From an uncultured Pelagibacteraceae bacterium (GTDB lineage Bacteria; Pseudomonadota; Alphaproteobacteria; Pelagibacterales; Pelagibacteraceae): a stretch of 64,000 nt of DNA. The translations under genes and the position numbers were made by a program. The stretch covers positions 1 to 64,000 of the forward strand of contig CACDLE010000001.1 in assembly GCA_902553555.1 (NCBI GenBank), read 5' to 3'. Below the pieces are notes generated by a model. The model was not told where the DNA came from. It did no database searches and saw only the letters and a list, made by a program, of their open reading frames with translations. Shown piece after piece: positions 19,803-29,713 of the stretch (position 1 is the stretch's first letter; every line of letters begins with the position of its first letter).

Positions 19803-21449
19803 ATGATGATTTTGAAAACTGCTTTTTTTTATGTGTTGGCAGTTAAAATCAATTTAATCAAAATAATAAAGAGGATTTATTTTAAAACAAATTTTTATAG
19901 AGATACTCTTGTAACAAAAATACCAAATCAATTTTTTTTCTTTCCTAATCCTTTTTTGATGTCCTCATTTACAAATTATAAAAAGTTTACACATAAAATA
20001 AATAATATAGATCCTAGCAAATTGTGGAATGGAAAATATTCGATAAAAGAAAAGAGAGATCTACATAACTTTCTATGGCTGAGCTCAATTGATAGAAAGG
20101 ATGATGCATCAATTTTAAGAAAGATTATAAATTTATGGAATATTGATAATTTAAGTTACAAGTCTTTAATTTGGGAAACTAGCGTGATCAGTAAAAGAGT
20201 AATGAGCTGGATACTAAATGCTGATATTATCCTTAAGAATTCAAATTTTGAATTTAAAAGAAATTTTATAGAATCGATTGTGATTCAAACAAATCATTTA
20301 AAAAAAAATTTTAAATTTGAGATCAATAATCAAAAAAAAGTTGAAATTTTAACCACTATTATTCTCTCGGGTTTGGTATTTAAAGAATACGAAGAAAACT
20401 ATGAATATGGCATAAGTGAATTAAAAAAATTAACAAACTCTTTTTTTGATGAAATAGGCTTTCCAGTTACGAGAAATCCTGATGATCTTTACATTTATGC
20501 AAAACATTTATTGTTAATTAGAGAAACTATAAAGGACGCCCACAAATATGTGCCTGACTTCTTAGATCAGACATTAGAGAAAAATCTTCAATGTTTAAAA
20601 AACATTACAACTCCAAACGAAAGTTTGCCTTTATTTAATGGTTCATTTGAAACAAACTTGTCAAATTTTTATGATTATTTAAATCATTTCAAGATTAAGA
20701 TTAAAAAGATTAAATATCACTCGGGAAATATACATGTGCTCAGAAATAAGAAAGATATAATTTTTTTTGAAGCAGGTAGTCCACCAAAAAAGAACTTTTC
20801 TTATTGCTATCAATCTGGCCCGCTGTCTTTTGAATACTATACCGATAATAAAAAAATAATTACAAATAGTGGTTTTGGAATAAATATTTCAAATAAAGCA
20901 AGGTTATTAAGCAGGCTTACATCATCTCAATCAACTTTATGTCTCAATGATACGTCTATCGTGCAATTCGAAAAAAACAACTTAATGAACAAAGCTTATG
21001 GATATCTAATTAAAAAAGATTTCAAAACTTCTAATATTCAACAAGAAGAAGACGGTAATGAGATAAAGGTTAAAGCACAACACGATGCATATCTAAAAAA
21101 CTTTGGCTGTACTCATTTTAGGTCAGTGGGCTTTGATAAATTAAATAATAAGCTCATTGGCGAGGACACGGTTTCTAAAGATGGCAACCAAAGAGACGTT
21201 AAGTATGATATTAGATTTCACTTGTATCCTGGCTTAGCTGCAGTACAAACAATTGGAGGTAATACAGTACTAATTCAAATTAATAAAAATAGATCGCTAT
21301 TGTTTTCTACAAAAGAAAAAAGTCTTAAGATTGAAAAAAGTATTTTTTTTGGAGGTCAGAAAGTGTTAAATAATTATTGTATAGTAATTTCTGGCAGATT
21401 GGAAAATGGTCAAAAAACTATTAGTTGGGAGATAATAAAAAAAATATAA
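19803..21449 (+). CDS. Heparinase II/III family protein
   Basis: LWNGKYSIKEKRDLHNFLWL...SYCYQSGPLSFEYYTDNKKIITNSGFG; rpe/purH neighbourhood. Confidence 0.85.
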   Translation: MMILKTAFFYVLAVKINLIKIIKRIYFKTNFYRDTLVTKIPNQFFFFPNPFLMSSFTNYKKFTHKINNIDPSKLWNGKYSIKEKRDLHNFLWLSSIDRKDDASILRKIINLWNIDNLSYKSLIWETSVISKRVMSWILNADIILKNSNFEFKRNFIESIVIQTNHLKKNFKFEINNQKKVEILTTIILSGLVFKEYEENYEYGISELKKLTNSFFDEIGFPVTRNPDDLYIYAKHLLLIRETIKDAHKYVPDFLDQTLEKNLQCLKNITTPNESLPLFNGSFETNLSNFYDYLNHFKIKIKKIKYHSGNIHVLRNKKDIIFFEAGSPPKKNFSYCYQSGPLSFEYYTDNKKIITNSGFGINISNKARLLSRLTSSQSTLCLNDTSIVQFEKNNLMNKAYGYLIKKDFKTSNIQQEEDGNEIKVKAQHDAYLKNFGCTHFRSVGFDKLNNKLIGEDTVSKDGNQRDVKYDIRFHLYPGLAAVQTIGGNTVLIQINKNRSLLFSTKEKSLKIEKSIFFGGQKVLNNYCIVISGRLENGQKTISWEIIKKI

Positions 21450-21451
21450 TT

Positions 21452-23002
21452 ATGGCTAAAAAAATTAAAAATGCTCTCATATCAGTATCGGATAAAGAAA
21501 ACCTTAGAAACCTTCTAGATGTTCTAAAGAAGGCTAAAATTAATATAATAAGCTCTGGTGGAACATATAAATCAATTAAAAAATTTGGTTTTAAATGTAG
21601 AGAAATTTCAGATTATACAGGTTTCGAAGAAATGTTAGATGGTAGAGTTAAAACTCTTCATCCTAAAATTCACTCTGGAATTTTATTTAAACGATCAAAA
21701 AAATTGCACATAAAGCAAATGAATAAAAATCAATTTGAGCCGATAGATTTAGTAGTTGTAAATTTTTATCCATTTGAAGAAAAAATTAAAAAAACATCTA
21801 ACAGAGATAAGATAATAGAAAATATTGACATTGGCGGTCCTAGTATGGTCAGAGCTGCAGCAAAAAATTTTAATGATGTAACAATTATTACTGATAAACA
21901 AGACTATGTAGAACTAATTATGGAGTTAAAAAAATTTAAAGGTAAAACAAGTTATAATTTCAGACGAAAGATGGCTAGTAAAGCATATAACTTAACTGCT
22001 TATTATGACTCAATTATATCTGAATGGTTCAATAAAGACATTGGCATAAAGTTTCCAGATAGGAAGACTTTTTTTGGAAAAAGAATGAATCAATTGAGAT
22101 ATGGTGAAAACCCTCATCAAAAGAGTTGCATATATTTGAGCAGTCTTAAAAATGAAAAAACTAATTTACTTAAATTGAGTGGTAAAGATTTAAGTTTCAA
22201 TAATTACAATGACATATTTGCAGGATTAGACATACTTTTTTCTAGTTTAAAACTTCCAACAACTGTAATTATCAAACACGCTAATCCATGCGGGGTCTCT
22301 TCAGATAAATCTGCATATCAGTCATTCTTAAACGCTCAAGCTAGTGATCCTATAAGTGCTTTTGGAGGAATAGTAGCGTGCAATTTTAAGATAAATAAAA
22401 AAATTGCATCAGATATCAGTAAAACATTTTTTGAGGTGATTCTTGCAAAGGGCTTTGATAAAAATGCTTTAAATATATTAAAAAAGAAAAAAAATATGAG
22501 GGTAATCGACATTTCGAGATTTAATCATGAGTCAAAAACAACTATTAAGTTTTTCGATAACTCCTTCCTTTTACAAGAAAAAGATGAATTGGTTTTTAAT
22601 AAAAAAAACTTGAAGTTTGTCACAAAAAATAAACCCACTATTAAAGAGCTAAAAGATGTAGAATTTGCTTTCAGGATATGTAAGTACGTAAAGTCAAACG
22701 CAATAGTAATTGTAAAAGATAATTCTACTATTGGAATAGGTGCAGGACAACAAAACAGGCTGGATAGCAGTAAAATAGCTGTGCAAAAGGCAAAAAAATT
22801 TCAACCAAGAGGTCTTCATAATTCAGTAGCAGCCTCTGATGCTTTTTTCCCCTTTGCAGATGGAATAAAAGTTTTAATTAATGCTGGAGTGAAAACTATT
22901 GTTCAACCTGGTGGGTCAATTAGAGATAAAGAAGTGATAGAAGAAGCAAATAGAGCCAAAATTAAAATGATCTTTACTGGCACAAGACATTTCAATCATT
23001 AA
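21452..23002 (+). CDS. purH: Bifunctional AICAR formyltransferase/IMP cyclohydrolase
   Basis: ALISVSDKENL; ISSGGTYKSIK; DGRVKTLHPKIHSGIL; IIKHANPCGVS; RDKEVIEEANRA; start set at MAKKIKNALIS rather than listed 21425. Confidence 0.96.
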   Translation: MAKKIKNALISVSDKENLRNLLDVLKKAKINIISSGGTYKSIKKFGFKCREISDYTGFEEMLDGRVKTLHPKIHSGILFKRSKKLHIKQMNKNQFEPIDLVVVNFYPFEEKIKKTSNRDKIIENIDIGGPSMVRAAAKNFNDVTIITDKQDYVELIMELKKFKGKTSYNFRRKMASKAYNLTAYYDSIISEWFNKDIGIKFPDRKTFFGKRMNQLRYGENPHQKSCIYLSSLKNEKTNLLKLSGKDLSFNNYNDIFAGLDILFSSLKLPTTVIIKHANPCGVSSDKSAYQSFLNAQASDPISAFGGIVACNFKINKKIASDISKTFFEVILAKGFDKNALNILKKKKNMRVIDISRFNHESKTTIKFFDNSFLLQEKDELVFNKKNLKFVTKNKPTIKELKDVEFAFRICKYVKSNAIVIVKDNSTIGIGAGQQNRLDSSKIAVQKAKKFQPRGLHNSVAASDAFFPFADGIKVLINAGVKTIVQPGGSIRDKEVIEEANRAKIKMIFTGTRHFNH

Positions 23003-23338
23003 TTAAATTTTATCAATTTTTGCAGCTAAAACAAAATCGCTTTCGGCTAAGCCCTTTATAGAGTGTGTCGAAATTTTGACTTTAGCATAACCCCATCCAA
23101 ATGAGATGTCAGGATGATGACCCTCGGATTCGGCAATTTTGCCAACGCTTAGAACGAATTTTTCGCTCTCAACATAATTCCCGAACTTAAATTTTTTTTC
23201 TATGGAATAGTTTTTTTCCTTGTCTTGAATTACATCCCACCCATCAATTTTTTTTAAGTATTTATGGATTTCTTTTATGTCAAATGCTGGGATACCGCCT
23301 TCACAAGGAACACATTTCTTATTTGCTAAATCTTCCAT
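23003..23338 (-). CDS. 4a-hydroxytetrahydrobiopterin dehydratase
   Basis: AESEGHHPDISFGWGYAKVKISTHSIKGLAESDFVLAAKID; start set at MEDLANKK. Confidence 0.93.
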   Translation of the reverse strand: MEDLANKKCVPCEGGIPAFDIKEIHKYLKKIDGWDVIQDKEKNYSIEKKFKFGNYVESEKFVLSVGKIAESEGHHPDISFGWGYAKVKISTHSIKGLAESDFVLAAKIDKI

Positions 23339-23396
23339 AATTATTAACCATATCAAAAACCAATACCAAAATAATAGCTTAAACGTCGCTATTATT

Positions 23397-23471
23397 TGGA
23401 GCGGGCAAAGGGACTTGAACCCTCGACCTTCTCGTTGGCAACGAGACGCTCTACCACTGAGCTATGCCCGC
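23397..23471 (-). tRNA. tRNA-Gly (GCC), CCA encoded
   Basis: Reverse complement GCGGGCATAGCTCAGTGGTAGAGCGTCTCGTTGCCAACGAGAAGGTCGAGGGTTCAAGTCCCTTTGCCCGCTCCA folds to a cloverleaf, anticodon GCC. Confidence 0.97.
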
Positions 23472-23582
23472 AAGAGGCAATTATTATAGTTAGCGAATAT
23501 TGTAATTGCAAGCAGTATTCCAATTGTAAGGTTTAAGTTATGATAATTTAAAGTCTTTTTTAATAAAGCGTAATATTACAAA

Positions 23583-23612
23583 TTGACAGTTCTAATTTTT
23601 TAATTCTATAAT
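23583..23612 (+). promoter_or_regulatory. Consensus sigma70-like promoter TTGACA-N18-TATAAT
   Basis: TTGACA 23583-23588; TATAAT 23607-23612; ATG at 23620. Confidence 0.75.
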
Positions 23613-23619
23613 TGTGCCA

Positions 23620-24252
23620 ATGGACGAAAAATTTCCAAAACAGATACCAGTTTTTCCATTAAGTGGTGTTATCTATTTTCCCAGAACTAATTTGCCTTTA
23701 AATATTTTCGAGGAAAGATATTTAGATTTAGTTAACGATTCCTTCAGAAACAATAAATTAATGGGGATGGTGCAGTCAAAAAAAGAAAATAGATTGGTTT
23801 ACAAGGTAGGTTGTTTAGGAAAAATTAGTGATTATCAAGAAACTTCGGATGGTAGGGTTTTGATAAATCTCACGGGTATTACAAGATTTGAAATTAAAAA
23901 AGAAGTTATCACTAAAAAAAAATATAGAGAATTTGAAGTAGATTACAAAAAATATCATAATGATCTTATTTTGCCTGAAAAAATTAATTTTGATTACGAT
24001 AAAATTAGTTTTTTGGACAAGGTAAAAGATTTTTTTGAAAAGAATGGTTTAATGATTAATTGGAAAGAATTCGAAAAGTTAGATCAAGCTCAACAAATTA
24101 ATACATTATCAATGATTGCCCCCATTTCAAACGAGGAAAAGCAAAAGCTGCTAGAGATTATAAATTTCAAAGAAAAAACCAATACATTATTAAATATAAT
24201 TAAGTTCTACTCTTATAACACTCAAGACAGTGAAAAAAATACAATACAATAA
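23620..24252 (+). CDS. LON peptidase substrate-binding domain-containing protein
   Basis: IPVFPLSGVIYFPRTNLPLNIFEERYLDLV; start moved from GTG 23614 to ATG 23620 because of the -10 position. Confidence 0.93.
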   Translation: MDEKFPKQIPVFPLSGVIYFPRTNLPLNIFEERYLDLVNDSFRNNKLMGMVQSKKENRLVYKVGCLGKISDYQETSDGRVLINLTGITRFEIKKEVITKKKYREFEVDYKKYHNDLILPEKINFDYDKISFLDKVKDFFEKNGLMINWKEFEKLDQAQQINTLSMIAPISNEEKQKLLEIINFKEKTNTLLNIIKFYSYNTQDSEKNTIQ

Positions 24253-24253
24253 A

Positions 24254-25525
24254 TCAATTAGATTTATTCATTGAGTTAAAAAAATCTGAGTTATTTTTTG
24301 TATCTTTGATTTTAGAAATCAGAAATTCTATACCGTCCATTGTGCCCATGGGACTTATTATTCTTCTGAGAACATTCATTTTAGAAAGATCATCTTTTGC
24401 AAATAATAATTCTTCACGCCTAGTCCCTGATCTGGTGATATCGAGGGCTGGATATATTCTTTTATCAGCAACTTTTCTGTCTAAAATCAATTCTGAGTTT
24501 CCTGTTCCCTTAAATTCTTCAAATATTACCTCGTCCATTCTGCTTCCAGTATCTACCAAAGCGGTTGAAATTATTGTTAACGAACCACCTTGCTCTACAT
24601 TTCTTGCGGCTCCAAAAAATCTTTTTGGTCTTTGTAGAGCGTTTGCATCTACACCGCCTGTAAGTACCTTTCCTGAGCTTGGAACAACTGCATTATAAGC
24701 TCTACCAAGTCTTGTGATTGAATCTAAAAGTATGACAACATCTTTTTTATGTTCGACAAGTCTTTTTGCTTTCTCAATAACCATTTCAGCTACAGCTACG
24801 TGTCTGGAGGCAGGTTCATCAAATGTTGAGGATACTACCTCTCCCTTAACAGACCTTTGCATGTCAGTAACTTCTTCGGGTCTCTCGTCGATTAATAAGA
24901 CCATTAAGTAAATTTCTGGATGATTTGCTGTAATTGATTGAGCAATATTTTGTAAAATCATAGTTTTGCCGGCTCTTGGTGGTGAGACAATCAAAGATCT
25001 TTGGCCCTTTCCTATTGGACTCACTAGGTCAATTAATCTTGCAGTATTATCAGGTTTTTTTTCGATTTTTGTAGTTTCAATTTCTAATCTAATTCTTTTG
25101 TTAGGATAAAGTGGTGTTAAATTATCAAAGGCAATTTTATTTCTACCTTTTTCTGGTTCATCAAAATTAATCTTGCTCACTTTTAATAAAGCGAAATATC
25201 TTTCAGCATCTTTAGGCGCCCTCACTTCACCTTCTACTGTATCGCCAGTCCTTAATCCAAATCTTCGTATTTGACTTGGACTAACATAAATATCATCGGG
25301 TCCTGGAAGGTAATTAGATTCTATAGCTCTTAAAAAACCAAATCCATCTTGTAACACTTCTAGCACTCCAGAAGCACTAATCTGTTCGTTTTTTTCAGCA
25401 AGCTTTTTTAAAATAGCAAAAAGAATTTCTTGTTTTCTTAAAGTGCTAGGATTTTCGATCCCAAGTTTTTCAGCTTGAGATATCAAATCTGCTGGATTTT
25501 GTTTCTTTAGTTCTTGTAAGTTCAT
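24254..25525 (-). CDS. rho: Transcription termination factor Rho
   Basis: [60 protein letters not shown]. Confidence 0.98.
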   Translation of the reverse strand: MNLQELKKQNPADLISQAEKLGIENPSTLRKQEILFAILKKLAEKNEQISASGVLEVLQDGFGFLRAIESNYLPGPDDIYVSPSQIRRFGLRTGDTVEGEVRAPKDAERYFALLKVSKINFDEPEKGRNKIAFDNLTPLYPNKRIRLEIETTKIEKKPDNTARLIDLVSPIGKGQRSLIVSPPRAGKTMILQNIAQSITANHPEIYLMVLLIDERPEEVTDMQRSVKGEVVSSTFDEPASRHVAVAEMVIEKAKRLVEHKKDVVILLDSITRLGRAYNAVVPSSGKVLTGGVDANALQRPKRFFGAARNVEQGGSLTIISTALVDTGSRMDEVIFEEFKGTGNSELILDRKVADKRIYPALDITRSGTRREELLFAKDDLSKMNVLRRIISPMGTMDGIEFLISKIKDTKNNSDFFNSMNKSN

Positions 25526-25584
25526 GTGATTGATTTATTAGGTAAGTAGATTTAATATAATTATTTTAATCAAAATTTCAAGAG

Positions 25585-26019
25585 CTATAATGGTTTAAAA
25601 ACAACAACAAAAATAATGATTATTAACAGAACTGTTGGAATTTCATTAATTATCCTGAAAAATCTTGAACTTTTAGGATTATCATCTACTTGGAAGTCTC
25701 TAAGAAGCAATAACAAATATAAATGATAACCAGTTAAAATTAATACCAAACCAAGCTTAATTTTCATCCATAAAAATCCCAAACTTTCCACGCCCTGGGT
25801 GTGTATCAGTAATACACCGAAGATCCATGATAATAACATTGCTGGATTCATAATATAAAAATAAAGTTTACGCTCCATAATTTTAAAAGTTTCAGATTGT
25901 TCTTTATTTTCTTTAGTTTCAGAATGATAAACAAAAATTCTTGGTAAATATAATAATCCTGCCATCCAAGATATAACCGCAATTAGGTGCAAAGCTTTAA
26001 AGGTTAAATAAGCATTCAT
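25585..26019 (-). CDS. hemJ: Protoporphyrinogen oxidase HemJ (CopD-like)
   Basis: LKALHLIAVISWMAGLLYLPRIFVYH; adjacent to hemH. Confidence 0.92.
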   Translation of the reverse strand: MNAYLTFKALHLIAVISWMAGLLYLPRIFVYHSETKENKEQSETFKIMERKLYFYIMNPAMLLSWIFGVLLIHTQGVESLGFLWMKIKLGLVLILTGYHLYLLLLLRDFQVDDNPKSSRFFRIINEIPTVLLIIIIFVVVFKPL

Positions 26020-26023
26020 AAAA

Positions 26024-27016
26024 TTATAATACGTCTCTTGTTAATTTTTCTAGTAAATTAATATGATCATTGCCATCGTTTAAACATGGAACTACATCAA
26101 AGTTTTTTCCACCTGATTTCAGAAAGCTTTCCTTTCCTTGTATAGAGATTTCTTCTAGTGTTTCTACACAGTCAGATGAAAATCCTGGACAGATTACAAG
26201 AACATTTTTTTTACCTTCGCTGGGTAAACGCTCTAGGGTTTTATCAGTATAAGGTTTAAGCCAAGCCTCTGGTCCAAATCTTGATTGGAAAGTCGTTATT
26301 ATTTCGATATCTTTAAATTGTTCTCTGAGTAATCTAGATGTTTTGTGACAATAACAATGGTAAGGATCTCCTTTGTTAAAATACTTTTGGGGTATTCCAT
26401 GGTATGATGCAACAATTATATCTGGTCTCCAACTCAATGCACTAATTTTTTTGCTGAGACTATTGTTCAAAGCTTTTATGTAAAGTGGTTCTGACTCATA
26501 GTGTGGTATTATTTGCAGACTAGGTTGCCACCTCATTTCCATTAGTGTTCTAAAAACCTCATCACAAACCGTTGCGGTCGTTGCAGCTGCATACTGTGGG
26601 TAAAGGGGCAAAACAATTAACTTTTCGCATCCTGCATTATGTAATTTACTTATTTTACTTTTTATACTTGGATTTCCATACCTCATTGCATAGTCCACTA
26701 TTAAATCTTTACTGCTAATTCTATCTAAAAGCTTCTTTGTTTGCATGATCGTGTAATATCTAAGAGGTGACATGTTTTCTTTTTTCATCCAAATTTCTTT
26801 ATAGGCTTTTGCGGTCTTAGATGGTCTTAAATTGAGAATGAAAACATTTAAAATTATCTGCCAAATAAAAGGGTTTAACTCTATAACTCTCCTGTCAGAA
26901 AGGAACTCTTTTAAGTATTTTCTGATATCTAGCCAATCAGTCGAGTCTGGTGTGCCTAAATTTATTAATAGAACACCAGTTTTACCAAAATTAACTTTTG
27001 GATGATCTTCTGTCAT
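26024..27016 (-). CDS. hemH: Ferrochelatase
   Basis: VLLINLGTPDS; MRYGNPSI; VLPLYPQYAAATTATV; ASYHGIPQKY; TFQSRFGPEAWLKPYTD. Confidence 0.97.
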   Translation of the reverse strand: MTEDHPKVNFGKTGVLLINLGTPDSTDWLDIRKYLKEFLSDRRVIELNPFIWQIILNVFILNLRPSKTAKAYKEIWMKKENMSPLRYYTIMQTKKLLDRISSKDLIVDYAMRYGNPSIKSKISKLHNAGCEKLIVLPLYPQYAAATTATVCDEVFRTLMEMRWQPSLQIIPHYESEPLYIKALNNSLSKKISALSWRPDIIVASYHGIPQKYFNKGDPYHCYCHKTSRLLREQFKDIEIITTFQSRFGPEAWLKPYTDKTLERLPSEGKKNVLVICPGFSSDCVETLEEISIQGKESFLKSGGKNFDVVPCLNDGNDHINLLEKLTRDVL

Positions 27017-28023
27017 TTGTAATTAATAACTTTCTCAACTACTTTTTTTATCATATCTGGATCTGTATTTGGCAAGATACCATGTCCTAGATTAAATATG
27101 TATGCGTTATTTTTAAAAATATCTAAATATTTTTCTACTTCTTTCATAACGTCGTCTTCGTTTCTAAGCAAAATTTTTGGGCTCATGCCTCCTTGAATAC
27201 ACACATTTTTGAGATTGTTTTTGGCCCAAATGGGATCAAGATCATAATCAATGCTGATGCCATCTGGCAAAACTATATCGATAAAGTTTTTATAGTTAAT
27301 TCCTATTCCTTTTGGAAAACAAATCGACGGCAAATTTATGTGTCTTGAATAATTAACTATTTTAGAATTGGGCATATAACAGAACTTTTTTAGATTATCA
27401 TTTTTTAATAATCCAGCCCAAGAGTCAAAAATCTGCACAGCATCTGCACCTGCCTCTTTTTGAGATCTTATATGCAAATTAATTACATGTATTAATTTAT
27501 TAATTAATTCCTCGATATTATTTTGACTTTTTTTAAACGACTCAAGGTTAAGTTTATTTTCGTTGGTTTTCAAATTCAACATATATGCCAATAGCGTCCA
27601 TGGTGCGCCAACAAATGAGATTAATGCTTTATCTTTTCTTAATTTTTTTCTGGTAATTGCGATTGCGTCATAGACCGGTCTAAGTTTTTTTAGAAATTCT
27701 TGGTCTTTTATATTCAATACATTTTTAACATTAAGTTTTTCTAATATTGGCCCTTCTCCTTTAACAAAATTAACTTCTTGGCCTAATGCGTGAGGAATTA
27801 TTAAAATATCAGAAAAAATAATAGCGGCATCTAGATCGAATCTTTTAATTGGTTGTAGAGTGATTTCTGAACTTAGCTCGCTATTTAAACATAATTTAAT
27901 AAAATTTTTATTTTGTGATCTGATCTTATTAAATTCAGGTAAATATCTTCCCGCTTGTCTCATAAACCAGACTGGTTTAAAAGAAGATTCTTTCTTAATT
28001 AAACATTTTATAAATCTATTCAT
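27013..28023 (-). CDS. hemE: Uroporphyrinogen decarboxylase
   Basis: PVWFMRQAGRYLPEF; AIIFSDILIIPHALG; FVGAPWTLLAYML; NLGHGILPNTDP. Confidence 0.97.
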   Translation of the reverse strand: MNRFIKCLIKKESSFKPVWFMRQAGRYLPEFNKIRSQNKNFIKLCLNSELSSEITLQPIKRFDLDAAIIFSDILIIPHALGQEVNFVKGEGPILEKLNVKNVLNIKDQEFLKKLRPVYDAIAITRKKLRKDKALISFVGAPWTLLAYMLNLKTNENKLNLESFKKSQNNIEELINKLIHVINLHIRSQKEAGADAVQIFDSWAGLLKNDNLKKFCYMPNSKIVNYSRHINLPSICFPKGIGINYKNFIDIVLPDGISIDYDLDPIWAKNNLKNVCIQGGMSPKILLRNEDDVMKEVEKYLDIFKNNAYIFNLGHGILPNTDPDMIKKVVEKVINYK

Positions 28024-28307
28024 TAAATAAATATTATATTAATTATTATAGTTATTGTAGTAGGGCTTGTTGTTATTGATAATAAATATTTATACATTGA
28101 TATAAACACTTTACTAACAATCTTAATCTTAATTTTATCCCCAAAAAACAGCTATCTATCTGATATATTAACAATTATTGATTTTTATGCATAAAATACT
28201 CAACAATGAACAAATTGTAAAAAAGATGTTAATTATTGTGAACGAATAATATAAATTAAAAATTTACATTCAAAACTTTTGCTTATTAAGAAGATATTAA
28301 CAGGATT
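28024..28307. other. Candidate chromosomal replication origin (oriC)
   Basis: 284-bp AT-rich gap at a strand switch next to hemE; TTATCCCCA (28135-28143, one mismatch to DnaA box); palindrome TTTTATGCATAAAA; four same-strand TTATTG. Confidence 0.5.
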
Positions 28308-29129
28308 ATGAACGAAAAATACAATGTAATATTGATCTCCGATTCAACTGGAGAGACACTGGATAGAATTTTTCTATCATTGAAATCTCAATTTAAAAAT
28401 TTTGATTATGAAAAAAAGGAATTTGTTTTTGTAAGAACGGAGCAGCAAGTAGACAAAATCATCAAAGAGGGCATGGAAAAAAGCAATCCCATCATCCTTT
28501 ATACAATTGTGGAAAACAAATTAGCAAAATATTTATCCAAGAAAAGCGGTGAAAATAAAATACCGTGTTTTGGAGTACTAGGTAGTTTGATATTAGATTT
28601 TTCCAAACTTTTAAATCAAAGAGCAATACACAAACCAAGCGCACAACATGTTTTGGATGAAGATTATTATAAAAGAATAGAAGCCATACAATTTACAATG
28701 TCCCACGACGATGGAAAAAAAACAGAAGATATAAAAAATTCTGATGTAATACTATTGGGTGTAAGTAGAACAAGCAAAACCCCCACATCTATTTATCTTG
28801 CTAACAGAGGCTACAAAACTACCAATATCCCTTTGGTCCCCAACCAGAATTTACCAGAAATTCTCACTGCAAACGGAGCAGATTTGTGCGTTATCGGGCT
28901 TTATGCTGATCCTAACAGACTATCGGATATCAGGAGAAATCGTATAGCAATAATGAATGAAAACAGACTTCCTAACTACACAGACATCGAGTCGATTAAA
29001 AAAGAAATTGAAGAATCAAAAAAACTTTTCAAAAACTACAATTGGCCGACAATAGACGTAACTAGAAAATCAGTTGAGGAAACTGCCGCCTCAATTATAA
29101 AAATTATTGAGATTAAAAAAAGCAGATGA
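28308..29129 (+). CDS. Pyruvate, phosphate dikinase regulatory protein (kinase/phosphotransferase, DUF299)
   Basis: VILISDSTGETLD; LLGVSRTSKTPTSIYLANRGYKTTNIPLVP; GLYADPNRLSDIRRNR. Confidence 0.95.
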   Translation: MNEKYNVILISDSTGETLDRIFLSLKSQFKNFDYEKKEFVFVRTEQQVDKIIKEGMEKSNPIILYTIVENKLAKYLSKKSGENKIPCFGVLGSLILDFSKLLNQRAIHKPSAQHVLDEDYYKRIEAIQFTMSHDDGKKTEDIKNSDVILLGVSRTSKTPTSIYLANRGYKTTNIPLVPNQNLPEILTANGADLCVIGLYADPNRLSDIRRNRIAIMNENRLPNYTDIESIKKEIEESKKLFKNYNWPTIDVTRKSVEETAASIIKIIEIKKSR

Positions 29130-29713
29130 AAATTATATTAGCTTCCAAAAGCGGAGTAAGAAAAAAAATATTAATGAATTATAACATAAGTTGTGATGTT
29201 ATACATTCCAATGTTGATGAAGATCAGGTTAAAGAATCTTTAATAGAAAAAGGCGCAGACCCTGAAATAGTTTCAAAGAATCTAGCAGAACTTAAATCAA
29301 TAAAAGTAAGTAATTCAAACCCTGATAGATTAGTCTTGGGTGCCGACAGCGTCGTCGCACTAAAAAATGAATTAATCAATAAGCCTAGGACGCGAGATGA
29401 AGCATTAAAAATTTTAAAAAAGCTTAATGGCAAGGTTCATAATTTAATTAGCTCAGTTTGCATTTCGAAAAATGGAGCCATGCTATGGAATCACACAGAT
29501 TCCTCTGAGCTAAAAATGAAAAAGTTAGATGAAAAATTGTTAATTGAGTATTTAAATAAGATTAAAACAGAAACATTACAAGCATACGGTGTTTACCAAA
29601 TTGAGGCTAGTGGATTAGATTTATTTGAGTATGTTAAAGGTGACACTGACTCTATAATGGGTTTGCCCATTAAACAAATTATGAACTATATTAAAAATTA
29701 TAAAGATGGATAA
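29126..29713 (+). CDS. maf: Maf-like nucleoside triphosphate pyrophosphatase
   Basis: ILASKSGVRKKIL; VLGADSVVALKNELINKPRTRDEALKILKKLNG. Confidence 0.94.
   Translation: MKIILASKSGVRKKILMNYNISCDVIHSNVDEDQVKESLIEKGADPEIVSKNLAELKSIKVSNSNPDRLVLGADSVVALKNELINKPRTRDEALKILKKLNGKVHNLISSVCISKNGAMLWNHTDSSELKMKKLDEKLLIEYLNKIKTETLQAYGVYQIEASGLDLFEYVKGDTDSIMGLPIKQIMNYIKNYKDG

Noticed and set aside
23277-23489. Listed plus-strand ORF (70 aa)
   Set aside because: Antisense to tRNA-Gly and the pterin dehydratase start; the peptide SGQRDLNPRPSRWQRDALPLSYA is a well-known spurious translation through a tRNA
24306-24698. 130-aa plus-strand ORF inside rho
   Set aside because: Antisense to rho with no motif or SD; same reasoning applies to 24714-24911
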